Notes: generated from the sequence alone by a model not told the origin. DNA of 64,000 nt from Sphingobium sp. SYK-6 (GCF_000283515.1 NC_015976.1:558001-622000); one strand, 5' to 3'; shown: positions 17,733-27,674, counted from the stretch's first letter. Translations and numbers: made by a program.

Positions 17733-18734
17733 ATGCGATTCCCGGGATGGATGCGGCGGCTCGGCGAAGGCCTGGCTGCCCTCGGCCTCGCGATGGCGGT
17801 GCCGGCCACGGCGCAGGTGTCCGTGGAGAAGGTGCGCGTGCATTCCCCGGCCATCGCGGGCAATCTTGAGGGCAACAGCGCCGAGCGCGAGGTGATCGTC
17901 GTCCTGCCGTCCGGCTATGCGCGCGATACGAACCGGCGTTATCCCGTCGTCTATTTCCTCCACGGCTTCATGGCGACGGCCGCGAAATATGACGGGTTCA
18001 TCGGCTTCGCGGAGGCGCTGGGCGATCGGGACATGATCCTCGTCGTGCCGGACAGCTATACCAAGCATGGCGGCGCCATGTATTCGAGCTCGTCGACCGT
18101 CGGCGATTTCGAGAGCTTCATTGCCCGCGATCTGGTCGCCTACATCGACGGCCATTACCGCACCATCGCCCGGCGCGAGGGACGCGGCCTTTCCGGCCAT
18201 TCGATGGGCGGATACGGCACGCTCAAGATCGGCATGAAATATCCGGGCGTGTTCTCGAGCCTTTATGCCATGAGCAGTTGCTGCCTTTCCGCCCGCGGCA
18301 TCACGCCGGAACGCGGAAAGCAGCTCGAGGCGATGGACATGGCGCAAGCGCTTGAGGGCGATTTCGGGGTGCGCGCCGATTTCGCGGCGGCCGCAGCCTG
18401 GTCACCGGCGCCGGACAAGCCGCCCTTCTTCCTCGACCTCGGCACGAAGGATGGCGTGGTGCAGCCCGGCGTGCTCGCGCAATGGGCCGCGAATGCGCCC
18501 CATGCGCTGGTGCCCCAATATCTGCCGGCGCTGCGCAGCATGAAAGCGATCGCCATGGACGTGGGCGACAAGGATTTCCTGCTCGCCGACAACCAGGAAA
18601 TGACGCGGCTCCTCACCCGCTTCGGCGTGCCGCACAGCTACAGCATCTATGACGGCGATCATGGCAATCGGGTCGCGGAGCGGTTCCGCACGTTCGTGCT
18701 GCCGTTCTTCGCGGAGCATCTCGCCACGCAATAA
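17733..18734 (+). CDS. Secreted esterase D-like alpha/beta hydrolase
   Basis: 333 residues from ATG 17733, with AAGGAGGGGGT just upstream. The signal peptide ends near VPATAQ. The mature protein has the esterase D/tributyrin esterase pattern: VVLPSGYARDTNRRYPVVYFLHGF oxyanion region, nucleophile elbow GLSGHSMGGYG, Asp region LDLGTKDG, and catalytic His in YDGDHGNRVAERF. A conserved SSCC pair follows the nucleophile block. It is predicted to be periplasmic or envelope-associated and to hydrolyse small esters; the substrate is unknown. It converges on the symporter gene with 21 nt between. Confidence 0.85.
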   Translation: MRFPGWMRRLGEGLAALGLAMAVPATAQVSVEKVRVHSPAIAGNLEGNSAEREVIVVLPSGYARDTNRRYPVVYFLHGFMATAAKYDGFIGFAEALGDRDMILVVPDSYTKHGGAMYSSSSTVGDFESFIARDLVAYIDGHYRTIARREGRGLSGHSMGGYGTLKIGMKYPGVFSSLYAMSSCCLSARGITPERGKQLEAMDMAQALEGDFGVRADFAAAAAWSPAPDKPPFFLDLGTKDGVVQPGVLAQWAANAPHALVPQYLPALRSMKAIAMDVGDKDFLLADNQEMTRLLTRFGVPHSYSIYDGDHGNRVAERFRTFVLPFFAEHLATQ

Positions 18735-18755
18735 GGGGGTGGCGCGGGCGCCGGG

Positions 18756-20045
18756 CTATTTGCCCAGTGCCCGCGCCAGCATATCGCGATCGAGCTCGCC
18801 TTCCCATTTGGCGACAACGATCGTCGCCACTGCATTGCCGATGAAGTTGGTGAGCGCGCGGCATTCGCTCATGAACCGGTCTATGCCGAGGATCAGTGCC
18901 ATGCCCGCGATGGGCACGCTCGGCACCACCGCCAGCGTGGCGGCAAGCGTGATGAAGCCCGCGCCTGTCACGCCCGCCGCGCCCTTGCTGGAGATCACTG
19001 CGACCGTCAGCAGCGCGATCTGCTCGCCCAGTGACAGGTCCACGCCGCAGGCCTGCGCGATGAACAGCGCCGCCAGCGTCATGTAGATGTTCGTGCCGTC
19101 GAGATTGAAGCTGTAGCCCAGCGGCACCACGAGGCCGACGATGCCGGGCGCGCAACCGGCCGATTCGAGCCGGGCGATGAGCGGCGGCAGCGCCGCTTCC
19201 GAGGACGAGGTACCCAGCACCAGCAGCAATTCGCTGCGGAGATAGGCAATGAGGCGCAGGATGGAGAAACCATTGGCCCGGGCGATGGCCCCCAGCACCA
19301 GCAGCACGAACAGCGCCGAGGTGAGGTAGAAGGCCGCGACGAGCCCCACCAGATTGCCGAGCACGCCAAGGCCATAATGCCCGATCGTATAGGCCATGGC
19401 AGCGAAGGCACCGACCGGGGCAAGTCGCATGAGCAGCGCGACGAGCCTGAAGACGATCACCGCCAGCCGGTCGACGAGATCGACCACCGGCTCGGCGGGC
19501 TCCCCGACCAGCGCGATGGTGATGCCGAACAGCACCGCGACGAACAGCACCTGCAGGATCGATCCCTCCGTAAGGGCGGAGAGCGGCGTGGTGGGAATGA
19601 TGTCCAGCAGGAAGGCGGAAAGGCTGCTGTGCGCGGCCGCGCCGACATAGCCGGACACAGCCTCGCTATCGAGCGTACGCGGATCGATGTTGAGGCCGGC
19701 GCCGGGCTGCGCGACATTCGCGACGACGAGGCCGACCACCAGCGCCAGCGTCGACACCACGATGAAATAGCCGAAGGCGCGGGCGGCGACGCGGCCCAGC
19801 TCTCCCAGCGCGCGCATGTGGGCGATGCCGCTCACCAGCGTGAGGAAAATGACCGGCGCGATCACCATCTTGATGAGCTTGATGAACCCATCGGCCAAAG
19901 GCTTCATCGCGCTGCCCCATTCCGGGCGCAGCGTGCCGAGCAGCACGCCCGCGACGATGGCGATCAGCACCTGCACATAGAGCTGGCGCGACCAGGCGAA
20001 CCGCCGCCCCGGCGCACCGCTCCTTTTCATCCCGATCGTCTCCAT
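18756..20045 (-). CDS. dctA: Dicarboxylate/amino acid:cation symporter
   Basis: 429 residues, DAACS family. It contains eight or more hydrophobic segments. The family-specific [14 protein letters not shown] hairpin, [23 protein letters not shown] and the C-terminal [33 protein letters not shown] motifs are intact. These proteins import C4-dicarboxylates or glutamate/aspartate with Na+ or H+. The last motif with the DctA-type ending argues for C4-dicarboxylates, which is an inference. Start 20045 is used; an ATG 15 nt inside is also possible. It is divergent from the acyl-CoA dehydrogenase gene with about 100 nt between. Confidence 0.9.
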   Translation of the reverse strand: METIGMKRSGAPGRRFAWSRQLYVQVLIAIVAGVLLGTLRPEWGSAMKPLADGFIKLIKMVIAPVIFLTLVSGIAHMRALGELGRVAARAFGYFIVVSTLALVVGLVVANVAQPGAGLNIDPRTLDSEAVSGYVGAAAHSSLSAFLLDIIPTTPLSALTEGSILQVLFVAVLFGITIALVGEPAEPVVDLVDRLAVIVFRLVALLMRLAPVGAFAAMAYTIGHYGLGVLGNLVGLVAAFYLTSALFVLLVLGAIARANGFSILRLIAYLRSELLLVLGTSSSEAALPPLIARLESAGCAPGIVGLVVPLGYSFNLDGTNIYMTLAALFIAQACGVDLSLGEQIALLTVAVISSKGAAGVTGAGFITLAATLAVVPSVPIAGMALILGIDRFMSECRALTNFIGNAVATIVVAKWEGELDRDMLARALGK

Positions 20046-20148
20046 GATGCAGGCGTGTCCCCGTCCTCGCTCGTCGGCCGATCGCCGGACCTACACGAGC
20101 GTCGCGTTTCGCGATACAGGTCGGTCCAAATCAATGGAGAGGATTTTT

Positions 20149-21891
20149 ATGGCGGACTATCACGCGCCGACCGGCGAGCAGCTTTTCGTGCTGGAGACGG
20201 TCGCGGGGCTGGAGAGCCTGAGTGCGCTGCCCGGCTTCGATGACGCGACGCCCGAGCTTGCCCGCCAGATCCTCGAGGAATCGGCGCGGCTGGCGGAACA
20301 GGGCTTCGCGCCGCTCAACGCGATCGGCGATCGCGAGGGCGCGCGGCTGGCGGAGGGCAGGGTAACGCTGCCAGCGGGCTTCGCGGAGGCCTATCGCGAT
20401 TATGTGGCAGCGGGCTGGAATGGCCTTTCCGCCGATCCCGCGCATGGCGGGCAAGGCCTGCCCTTCGTGCTCTCGGTGGCGGTGCAGGAGCAGTTCACGG
20501 CCGCGAACATGGCCTTCTCGCTGTGCCCGATGCTCACGCTGAGCGCGATCGAGGCCCTGCAGGCGCATGGCGACGCGGCGATGAAGGCGCTGTACCTGCC
20601 GCATCTCGTCTCCGGCCACTGGGCAGGGACCATGCTGCTCACCGAACCCCAGGCGGGCTCCGATGTGGGCGCGCTGCGCACGTCCGCCACGCCTGCGGAC
20701 GATGGCACCTATCGGCTGCGCGGCCAGAAGATCTTCATCACCTGGGGCGAGCATGACCTCGCCGAGAACATCATCCATTTTGTGCTCGCGCGCTTGCCGG
20801 ACGCCCCGGCGGGATCGAAAGGGATCAGCCTGTTCCTGGTCCCCAAATATCTGCCGGACGCGGACGGGAAGCCGGGCACGCGCAACGACATCCGCTGCAT
20901 CGCACTCGAGCACAAGATGGGCATCCATGCCTCGCCCACCTGCACCATGGCGCTGGGCGAGGAGGGGGCGTGCGTCGGCTGGCTGATCGGCCAGCCCCAT
21001 GGCGGCATGGCGGCGATGTTCACGATGATGAACCACGCCCGCATCAATGTCGGCAATCAGGGCGTCGCCATCGCCGAGCGGGCCTGGCAGGATGCGCGGG
21101 CCTATGCAGCGGAACGCGTGCAGTTCGGCCCCATCATCGGCCATGCCGACGTGCGCCGGATGCTGATGACCATGCACAGCCTGACACAGGCGGCCCGCGC
21201 GATCGTCTATGCCAATGCCGCTGCCGTGGACCGGGCGCATAGCGAGCCGGAGTCAGAGGCGCGCGCTTACTGGAAGCGCCGCGCTGATCTGCTGACCCCG
21301 ATCAGCAAGGCCTGGGCGACCGACGTCGGCATCGAGGTGTCGAGCCTGGCGATCCAGGTGCATGGCGGCGCGGGCTTCATCGAGGAAACCGGCGTCGCCC
21401 AGCATTACCGCGACGCGCGCATCGCGGCCATTTACGAAGGAACCAACGGCATTCAGGCCATGGACCTGGCCGGCCGCAAGCTGCGGCTCGACAATGGGAC
21501 TGGGATGGCCGAACTTGAAAGCGCGATCCGGCGCGACATCGATGACTGGCAGGATCAGGAGGCGCGGCAAGCCATGACGGTCGCGCTCGAGCGGCTGGCG
21601 CAAGCCCGCGAAGCGATGCTCGCGCATGATTCGGCGGGCGTGGGCGCGGCGGCCTCGCCATTCCTTGCCCTGTGCGGCGCTGTGGCCGGCGGCTGGCTGC
21701 TCGGGCTCCAGGCCGAGGAAGCGGAGAAGCGTCTGGTCGCCGGGCAGGCGGATCAGGGCATGCTGAAGTCCAAGCGGGCCGCCGCGACATTTTTCCTGCA
21801 CCAGCGCCTGCCGGTTGCGCTGGCGCAGATCGAGGCCGTGCGTGCGTCCCCCGACCAGCTGCTCACCGGGAGCGATTTCCCCTCGGCCTGA
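20149..21891 (+). CDS. Acyl-CoA dehydrogenase, DmdC-like long form
   Basis: 580 residues from ATG 20149, which has GGAGAGG 6 nt upstream. The order is an N-terminal extension (DYHAPTGEQLFVLETVAGLESL), then the FAD/acyl-CoA domain with LTEPQAGSDVGALRTSA and FITWGEHD, then MNHARINVGNQGVAIAERAWQDARAYA and QVHGGAGFIEETGVAQHYRDARIAAIYEGTNGIQAMDLAGRK, and a C-terminal helical extension. The length and the extra C-terminal domain match the methylthiopropionyl-CoA dehydrogenase-like subgroup, but the acyl substrate is not readable. The likely catalytic acid lies in the AIYEGTNGIQ motif. It is monocistronic and followed by an AT-rich leader. Confidence 0.9.
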   Translation: MADYHAPTGEQLFVLETVAGLESLSALPGFDDATPELARQILEESARLAEQGFAPLNAIGDREGARLAEGRVTLPAGFAEAYRDYVAAGWNGLSADPAHGGQGLPFVLSVAVQEQFTAANMAFSLCPMLTLSAIEALQAHGDAAMKALYLPHLVSGHWAGTMLLTEPQAGSDVGALRTSATPADDGTYRLRGQKIFITWGEHDLAENIIHFVLARLPDAPAGSKGISLFLVPKYLPDADGKPGTRNDIRCIALEHKMGIHASPTCTMALGEEGACVGWLIGQPHGGMAAMFTMMNHARINVGNQGVAIAERAWQDARAYAAERVQFGPIIGHADVRRMLMTMHSLTQAARAIVYANAAAVDRAHSEPESEARAYWKRRADLLTPISKAWATDVGIEVSSLAIQVHGGAGFIEETGVAQHYRDARIAAIYEGTNGIQAMDLAGRKLRLDNGTGMAELESAIRRDIDDWQDQEARQAMTVALERLAQAREAMLAHDSAGVGAAASPFLALCGAVAGGWLLGLQAEEAEKRLVAGQADQGMLKSKRAAATFFLHQRLPVALAQIEAVRASPDQLLTGSDFPSA

Positions 21892-22230
21892 TCGCATCGC
21901 CTGAGAGCCTCAAGTTGATATTATCCATTTCGGTCACCGTTCGGCGCACAGAGAGACCATGACAAAACGCCGCTCAGGACGGAATATTATTCAAAATATT
22001 CAGTCATTTATAATACATGTTGCTTTCAGGGCACAGTCGGCTGTTCGTTGTGTAAGGATGATGAACTCCGCTTGAATGAATATATCATGATAGCTAGTTT
22101 CCCTCCGCCAGCCTGTGAAACCGGCACGCCAGCATCGCTGGCAACCTCGATAATGAGCAATTCAGCGAGGGTCCGGTTCGCCAGGACTGGTCGGCCCACC
22201 AGACGGGCCACTGGTAAGGGAGAGGAACCA
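21892..22230 (+). promoter_or_regulatory. AT-rich promoter and long leader of the TonB receptor gene
   Basis: No gene is supported here. The stretch 21910-22090 is clearly richer in A/T than all neighbours. A consensus -10 box TATAAT lies at 22009-22014; a weak -35-like TTATTC is 16 nt upstream. That would give a leader of about 210 nt. The leader contains small inverted repeats: GCCAGC/GCTGGC near 22131; CTGGT/ACCAG at 22187-22202; and the overlapping GGCCC/GGGCC at 22193-22209. The last two cannot form together. AAGGGAGAGGAACC precedes the ATG. Confidence 0.4.
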
Positions 22231-25200
22231 ATGACTTCCATATTCGGCATCCATTGCAGGCGCGCGGCCCTGGCATGTTCCACCGCGCTCACCGTCTTCA
22301 CGCTGCCCCAGGCCGTGCATGCGCAGGAAGCGCCGCAAGCCGCCGAGGAGCAGGCGATCGTCGTCACCGGCTCGCGCATCGTGCGCCGCGACTATGAAGC
22401 CAACAGCCCGATCGTGACGGCTGGCGAAGAACTTCTTCAGCGAAGCTCCACAGCAGCGCTGGAAACCAACCTCAACAAGCTGCCGAACTTCACGCCGGTG
22501 CAGACGCCTTCGTTGGGTGGCGATATCCAGCCGACCGCGACAAACACGCCGGGCGCGGCGACGGTCTCGCTGCGTGGCCTCGGCACCAATCGCAGCCTTG
22601 TGCTGGTCGACGGCCGGCGTACCACCCCCGCCAACGCACTGGGCGTGGTCGACATCAACACCATTCCTTCCGCCGCAATCGAGCGTGTCGAGATCATCAC
22701 TGGCGGCGCCTCGGCAACCTATGGTGCTGACGCCGTCGCCGGCGTGGTCAACTTCATCCTGAAGAAGAATTTCCAGGGCCTGCAGCTCGATGCCCAGATG
22801 GGCATCTCCCAGCGAGGCGACGGTCAGGAATATTCGATCAGCGGCATCATGGGCTCGAACTTCGAGGACGGGCGTGGCAACATCACCATCGGCCTCTCGG
22901 TCAACAATCGTGAATCCGCCTATCGCCGTGACCGCCACTGGTTCCGTGATGCGTGGCAAGATCCGCGCTTCACCGGCAACGAGTTCTTCCCCTACTTCTC
23001 GGGCTATCAGCCGATCGGTTCAAATACGCCGTCGCAAGCCGTGATGAACTCCATCTTTTCCGGGGCAGCCCCCGGTGCGGTCGGCGCAGGCTCGCGCCTT
23101 TACTTCAACGAGGATGGCACGGCTTTCTCCGGTTTCTTCCAGAGCCCGGCGGCAGGCGCCTATCGCTTTAAGGGTGATCTGACTGGCCTCAAGTACAAGA
23201 GGCAGGGCGACGGCACGCTGGGTCAGAACTTCCAGGACGAGTTGCTGCTGCTCCCGCTCGAGCGCTACAACATTTACACGCGCGGCAACTACGAGATCAA
23301 CGACTGGGTTGGCGTGTTCGCGCAGGGCACATTCACCCGTGTGCAAACCCGGACGATCAACCAGCCCTCACCGTCGGTGAACGGTTGGTCGGCAGCCATC
23401 CCCAATGACGGCCGCGCGATCCCGACCGAGTTGGCCACGATCCTGAACAGCCGTGCGGATCCAACGGGGCCCTGGCAGCTCACTTATTATCTCGACTTCA
23501 TGAACCGTGAGTCGAAGACCGACGTGCTTACCTACAACATGGTCGCCGGCTTCGAAGGCAAGATCCCGGGCACGGACTGGACTTGGGAGGTCTACGGGTC
23601 GCAGGGTGAATCGGAGACCAGCTCGCTAATCACCGGCACGGCCTCGCTGGAGCGGTTCCGCGCGGTGATCTCGGCGCCAAATTGGGGTGCCGGCTTCAGG
23701 GCGCAGGGGAATGCCGCATTCGGCGGCTTTGGCGCATCCTCAGCGACCTGCACCAGCGGCTTCGATCCTTTCAACAAGGCCACGCCGATCTCGCAGGATT
23801 GCATCGACGCGATCAGCGCGCCGCTCTCCAACCGCGCCGTGATGCAGCAAACCGTGTTCGAGGCGAACGCCCAGGGCGGCCTGTTCGAACTGCCTGCTGG
23901 CCAGGCGCGGGTCGCGCTCGGTGCCAGCTATCGTCAGAATGCCTATGACTTCCACAACGATACGTTGACCGAGCAGGGCACGTCCTTCCTTGACCAGACG
24001 ATCGGTATCTATCCGAGCGGAAGCTCGGCGGGCACGATCCGCAGCAAGGAGCTCTATGGCGAGTTGCTCATTCCGATCCTGGCGGATCTGCCGCTGGTGA
24101 AGAAGTTCGAGCTGAACCTCGGCGCCCGCAACGCGGACTATAACACGACGGGCAATGCGTTTACGTGGAAGGCCGCCGGCGACTGGGAAGTCACCGACTG
24201 GCTCCGCGTGCGCGGCGGATACAACAAGGCGATCCGCGCGCCTAACGTTGCCGAACTCTACCTTGCCCCGCAGCAGACCTTTACGGCAGCTGGTGGCGGT
24301 GACGTCTGCCGCCTCAACAACACGCTGGCCTGGTCCGCCAATCCTGCGGCAAATCCGAATGCGGCGAATGTCCGTGCGGTCTGCTCGATCTTGATGAATC
24401 AGAACGATGGCACCAGCGGCCGAGACACGGCGGCCGTCTTCTACGGCGACCCGCAGTTCTACAACGCCCTCGGCCCGGCATTCGCATTCCCGACTCTTGT
24501 CGGTAACCCGAACATCAAGCCCGAGACGGCGAAGACCTGGACTCTGGGTGCGGTGATCAACTCGCCGTCGTCGAACGAGTTCTTCCGCCGCTTGCGCCTG
24601 AGCGTCGATTACTACAACATCAAGGTCGACGACGCGATCGGACCGCTCACGCTGGACACCGCCCAGCGCGCCTGTTTCGATTCGACCTTCAACCCCGCGA
24701 TCACCAGCAATCCGGCTGCCGCTGCGGCTACTGCGCAGTGCCAGGCAATCGGTCGCGTGACGGGAGACGGCGCCCTCGGCAACGTGCAGGTGACCTATCT
24801 CAACAATGGTCGCTTCCGCACGCAGGGCATCGACGCTCAGCTCGACTGGGCCTTCCCGGTCGGTCCGGGCACGTTCAGCCTCAACACCGTCTTCAACTAT
24901 CTGCTCACGCTCAAGTCCGCTCCACTTCCGGCTTCTGCCGGCGCGGCGGGTCAGCTGGTGGAATATGCGGGGACGCTGGGCCCGGCAGGCAGCAATGCCA
25001 TCGCCGAGAATGGGCTTAATCCGGGCGCCTTCCGCTGGAAGTTGTTCAACACCTTCACCTATGGTGTCGGTCCGGTGTCGGTGTCGCTGCAGTGGCAGCA
25101 TCTCCCGGCGGCCAAGTCGATCGCCTACACGTCGAATAACGCCACGCCCTTCGTCGGTGCTCCCGCCTACGATCTGTTCAACCTGAACGGCAGCTTCTCA

Positions 25201-25383
25201 GTGACAAAGACGGCGTCGCTGCGCTGGGGTGTGGATAATCTGTTCGACAAGGCCCCGCCGCTGGTGGAATATAATGCTTCCAGCACGGGTCTGGCGAACG
25301 GCATTGGCGCGAGCCCGTTCAACGCCTACTTCTATGACTTGAATGGCCGGCGGTTCTACATCGGCGGAAGTTTCAAGTTCTGA
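22231..25383 (+). CDS. Large TonB-dependent outer-membrane receptor
   Basis: 1050 residues with a signal peptide (CSTALTVFTLPQAVHAQ). The plug domain begins with EQAIVVTGSRIVRRDYEANSPIVTAGEELL and continues with SLRGLGTNRSLVLVDGRR and GGASATYGADAVAGVVNFILKKNF. The beta-barrel ends in RRFYIGGSFKF with a terminal Phe as required for outer-membrane assembly. An RGGYNKAIRAPNVAELYL motif marks the central barrel. The receptor imports a bulky substrate with energy from TonB-ExbBD. The ligand is unknown; the length is typical of the big sphingomonad receptors for carbohydrates, peptides or cofactors. It sits directly upstream of a PQQ dehydrogenase gene, separated by a hairpin. Confidence 0.92.
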   Translation: MTSIFGIHCRRAALACSTALTVFTLPQAVHAQEAPQAAEEQAIVVTGSRIVRRDYEANSPIVTAGEELLQRSSTAALETNLNKLPNFTPVQTPSLGGDIQPTATNTPGAATVSLRGLGTNRSLVLVDGRRTTPANALGVVDINTIPSAAIERVEIITGGASATYGADAVAGVVNFILKKNFQGLQLDAQMGISQRGDGQEYSISGIMGSNFEDGRGNITIGLSVNNRESAYRRDRHWFRDAWQDPRFTGNEFFPYFSGYQPIGSNTPSQAVMNSIFSGAAPGAVGAGSRLYFNEDGTAFSGFFQSPAAGAYRFKGDLTGLKYKRQGDGTLGQNFQDELLLLPLERYNIYTRGNYEINDWVGVFAQGTFTRVQTRTINQPSPSVNGWSAAIPNDGRAIPTELATILNSRADPTGPWQLTYYLDFMNRESKTDVLTYNMVAGFEGKIPGTDWTWEVYGSQGESETSSLITGTASLERFRAVISAPNWGAGFRAQGNAAFGGFGASSATCTSGFDPFNKATPISQDCIDAISAPLSNRAVMQQTVFEANAQGGLFELPAGQARVALGASYRQNAYDFHNDTLTEQGTSFLDQTIGIYPSGSSAGTIRSKELYGELLIPILADLPLVKKFELNLGARNADYNTTGNAFTWKAAGDWEVTDWLRVRGGYNKAIRAPNVAELYLAPQQTFTAAGGGDVCRLNNTLAWSANPAANPNAANVRAVCSILMNQNDGTSGRDTAAVFYGDPQFYNALGPAFAFPTLVGNPNIKPETAKTWTLGAVINSPSSNEFFRRLRLSVDYYNIKVDDAIGPLTLDTAQRACFDSTFNPAITSNPAAAAATAQCQAIGRVTGDGALGNVQVTYLNNGRFRTQGIDAQLDWAFPVGPGTFSLNTVFNYLLTLKSAPLPASAGAAGQLVEYAGTLGPAGSNAIAENGLNPGAFRWKLFNTFTYGVGPVSVSLQWQHLPAAKSIAYTSNNATPFVGAPAYDLFNLNGSFSVTKTASLRWGVDNLFDKAPPLVEYNASSTGLANGIGASPFNAYFYDLNGRRFYIGGSFKF

Positions 25384-25396
25384 TCGACCGGAAGAT

Positions 25397-25423
25397 GAGG
25401 GGCTGCCTGACCGGTGGCCCCTC
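25397..25423 (+). terminator. Hairpin between the TonB receptor and PQQ dehydrogenase genes
   Basis: GAGGGGC / GCCCCTC form a 7-bp perfect stem with a 13-nt loop. Flanking GATG and CATC extend it past one bulged base. It begins 14 nt after the receptor stop. There is no T-tract, so it may act as an mRNA-stabilising or partial terminator structure inside a two-gene operon. Confidence 0.45.
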
Positions 25424-25526
25424 CATCCAGACATCCGGCGAGCGCTGCTCTCGCCGGGCGCTGTGATCTCGCCCCGGTCGGAAGCTGAAGGCGGACAAGC
25501 GACGGTTCATCGAGGGAGGGGAAAGA

Positions 25527-27674
25527 ATGGCAAGGCAGGCAAAGCGGTTTCTGAGCACCGCGCTGCTGGCACTGGCCCTCGCCGGCTGCGGCGGCGGCAG
25601 GGAGGAAGCGGACAAGGGCCCCGGCGCGATCGACCAGGCCCGGCTCGAAGCGGCCGCAAGCGATGACGACAACTGGCTGACCTATGGCCGCACTTATGCC
25701 GAGCAGCGCTTCTCCAACCTCACGCAGATCAATGACGGCAATGTCGGCGAATTGTCGCCGGCATGGGTCGTCGAGCTGGACACCACGCGCGGGCAGGAAG
25801 GCACGCCGATCGTGGTGGACGGCATCCTCTACACCTCCACCGCATGGTCCAAGGTGGTCGCCGTCAACGCCGCGACCGGACAGAAGCTCTGGCAGTTCGA
25901 TCCGGAGAATGAGGGCTCCAAGGCGGCCCATGCCTGCTGCGACGTCGTCAATCGCGGCATCGCGGTGTGGAAGGGCCGGGTCTATGTCGGCACCATCGAC
26001 GGCCGGCTCATCGCCATCGACGCGAAGACGGGCCAGAAGGTCTGGGAAACGATCACCGTCGACCAGAAGAAGCCCTATACCATCACCATGGCGCCGCGCG
26101 TGGTGCGCGACAAGGTCATCATCGGCAACAGCGGCGCGGAACTGGGCGTGCGCGGCTATGTCTCGGCCTATGACACCGCGACGGGCAAGCTGGTCTGGCG
26201 CTTCTACACCGTGCCGGGCAATCCGGCGGACGGGCCGGACGGCGCCGCCTCGGACGAAGCCATCGAGAAGCTTGCCCGGCCGACATGGTCCGGCGACAAT
26301 TACTGGAAGCTGGGCGGCGGCGGAACGGTGTGGGATTCCGTCGTCTACGACCAGGAGCTGAACCAGCTCCTCGTCGGCGTCGGCAACGGCTCGCCCTGGA
26401 ACCACAAATGGCGCAGCGAGGGCAAGGGCGACAATCTGTTCCTTTCCTCCATCGTCGCGCTCGATCCGGATACCGGCAAGTACAAGTGGCACTATCAGGT
26501 CAATCCCGGCGAGACATGGGACTATACCGCCACGCAGGGCATCATGCTCGCCGACCTCAAGATCGACGGCAAGGACCGCAAGGTCTTCATGCAGGCGCCG
26601 AAGAACGCGTTCTTCTATGTGGTCGATCGCACCAACGGCAAGCTGATCTCGGCCAAGCCCTATGCCTATCAGAACTGGGCCGAGGGCATCGATCTCAAGA
26701 CCGGCCGCCCGATCGAGAAGCCCAATGTGCGCTATGAGGACGGGCCGCAGCTCATCATCCCGTCGGGCATCGGCGCCCATGCCTGGATGCCGATGAGCTA
26801 TTCGCCCAAGACCGGCCTCGTTTACATCCCCGCGATGGAGCATCCGCTGGTCTATGGCGACGCCAAGCCGTTCGAGATCCATGAGGGCCGGTGGAACACG
26901 GCCGTCTCCTTCCTCGATCCGCCGCCGCTCCCCGGCCTGCCGGACACGGTGGAAGGCCGCCGCAAGGCGCTCGAGGGCATGGTGAAGGGCAAGCTGGTCG
27001 CTTATGATCCGATCGCGCAGAAGCCGGTCTGGGAAGTGCAGCGCGACTGGCCGTGGAACGGCGGCACGCTGGCCACCGCCGGCAATCTCGTTTTCCAGGG
27101 CACCGCGAAAGGCGATTTCGAGGCTTATCGGGCCGACAACGGGCAGAAGCTCTGGGCCTTCCAGACGCATCGCGGCGTGCTTGCCGGGCCGATCACCTAT
27201 CGCGTCAATGGCGAGCAATATGTCGCGGTGATGGCGGGCTATGGCGGATCGATGGGCATGGCCTCGGGCACGCCGTTCATGAAGAACAAGATGCCCAATG
27301 GCCTCATCATCGCCTTCAAGCTGAAGGGCAAGGCCACGCTGCCGCCCTATACGCCGATCCCGCTCGACAAGCCGACGCCGAGCGACGAGCGGTTCACGGC
27401 GGCGCAGATCGCCACCGGGCAGAAATATTTCTTCACCTTCTGCCAGATCTGCCATGGCGGCCCGGTCAACCCGGATCTGCGGCGCTCGACGCTGCTGCGG
27501 GAGAAGGACGTGTGGCAGCAGGTGGTCATCGATGGCGCCTTGTCGCAGAACGGCATGGCGAGCTTCCGCGACTATCTCACTCCCGCGCAGGCGGAAGGCA
27601 TTCGCGCCTATCTGAACCAGCGCGCGAAGGAATTGCTGAAGGAAGAGGAAGCCAAGGACGCCAAGGCGGACTGA
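25527..27674 (+). CDS. PQQ-dependent quinohaemoprotein dehydrogenase (lipoprotein form)
   Basis: 715 residues. The N-terminus has a lipobox (LALALAGC, Cys21), unusual for this family. An eight-bladed PQQ propeller with tryptophan-docking repeats follows (TGQKLWQFDP, TGKLVWRFY, TGKYKWHYQ, NGQKLWAFQ). The vicinal disulfide pair Cys137-Cys138 stacks on PQQ. Asp332 (TWDYTATQ) is the catalytic base; the residue two positions on is Thr, not the Asp of lanthanide enzymes, so Ca2+ is expected. A C-terminal cytochrome c domain carries CQICH at 639-643. The protein oxidises alcohols or related substrates in the periplasm and passes electrons to the respiratory chain. Substrate not determinable. Confidence 0.93.
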   Translation: MARQAKRFLSTALLALALAGCGGGREEADKGPGAIDQARLEAAASDDDNWLTYGRTYAEQRFSNLTQINDGNVGELSPAWVVELDTTRGQEGTPIVVDGILYTSTAWSKVVAVNAATGQKLWQFDPENEGSKAAHACCDVVNRGIAVWKGRVYVGTIDGRLIAIDAKTGQKVWETITVDQKKPYTITMAPRVVRDKVIIGNSGAELGVRGYVSAYDTATGKLVWRFYTVPGNPADGPDGAASDEAIEKLARPTWSGDNYWKLGGGGTVWDSVVYDQELNQLLVGVGNGSPWNHKWRSEGKGDNLFLSSIVALDPDTGKYKWHYQVNPGETWDYTATQGIMLADLKIDGKDRKVFMQAPKNAFFYVVDRTNGKLISAKPYAYQNWAEGIDLKTGRPIEKPNVRYEDGPQLIIPSGIGAHAWMPMSYSPKTGLVYIPAMEHPLVYGDAKPFEIHEGRWNTAVSFLDPPPLPGLPDTVEGRRKALEGMVKGKLVAYDPIAQKPVWEVQRDWPWNGGTLATAGNLVFQGTAKGDFEAYRADNGQKLWAFQTHRGVLAGPITYRVNGEQYVAVMAGYGGSMGMASGTPFMKNKMPNGLIIAFKLKGKATLPPYTPIPLDKPTPSDERFTAAQIATGQKYFFTFCQICHGGPVNPDLRRSTLLREKDVWQQVVIDGALSQNGMASFRDYLTPAQAEGIRAYLNQRAKELLKEEEAKDAKAD

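Noticed and set aside
22048..22230. N-terminal extension of the TonB receptor from an upstream start
   Set aside because: The extension is not signal-like; ATG 22231 has a good ribosome binding site and is followed directly by a signal peptide.
22015..22230. Cobalamin riboswitch in the TonB receptor leader
   Set aside because: A GCCACTG segment near 22206-22213 recalls the riboswitch, but no B12 box or CCCCGCAACTGT core could be found in the right order.
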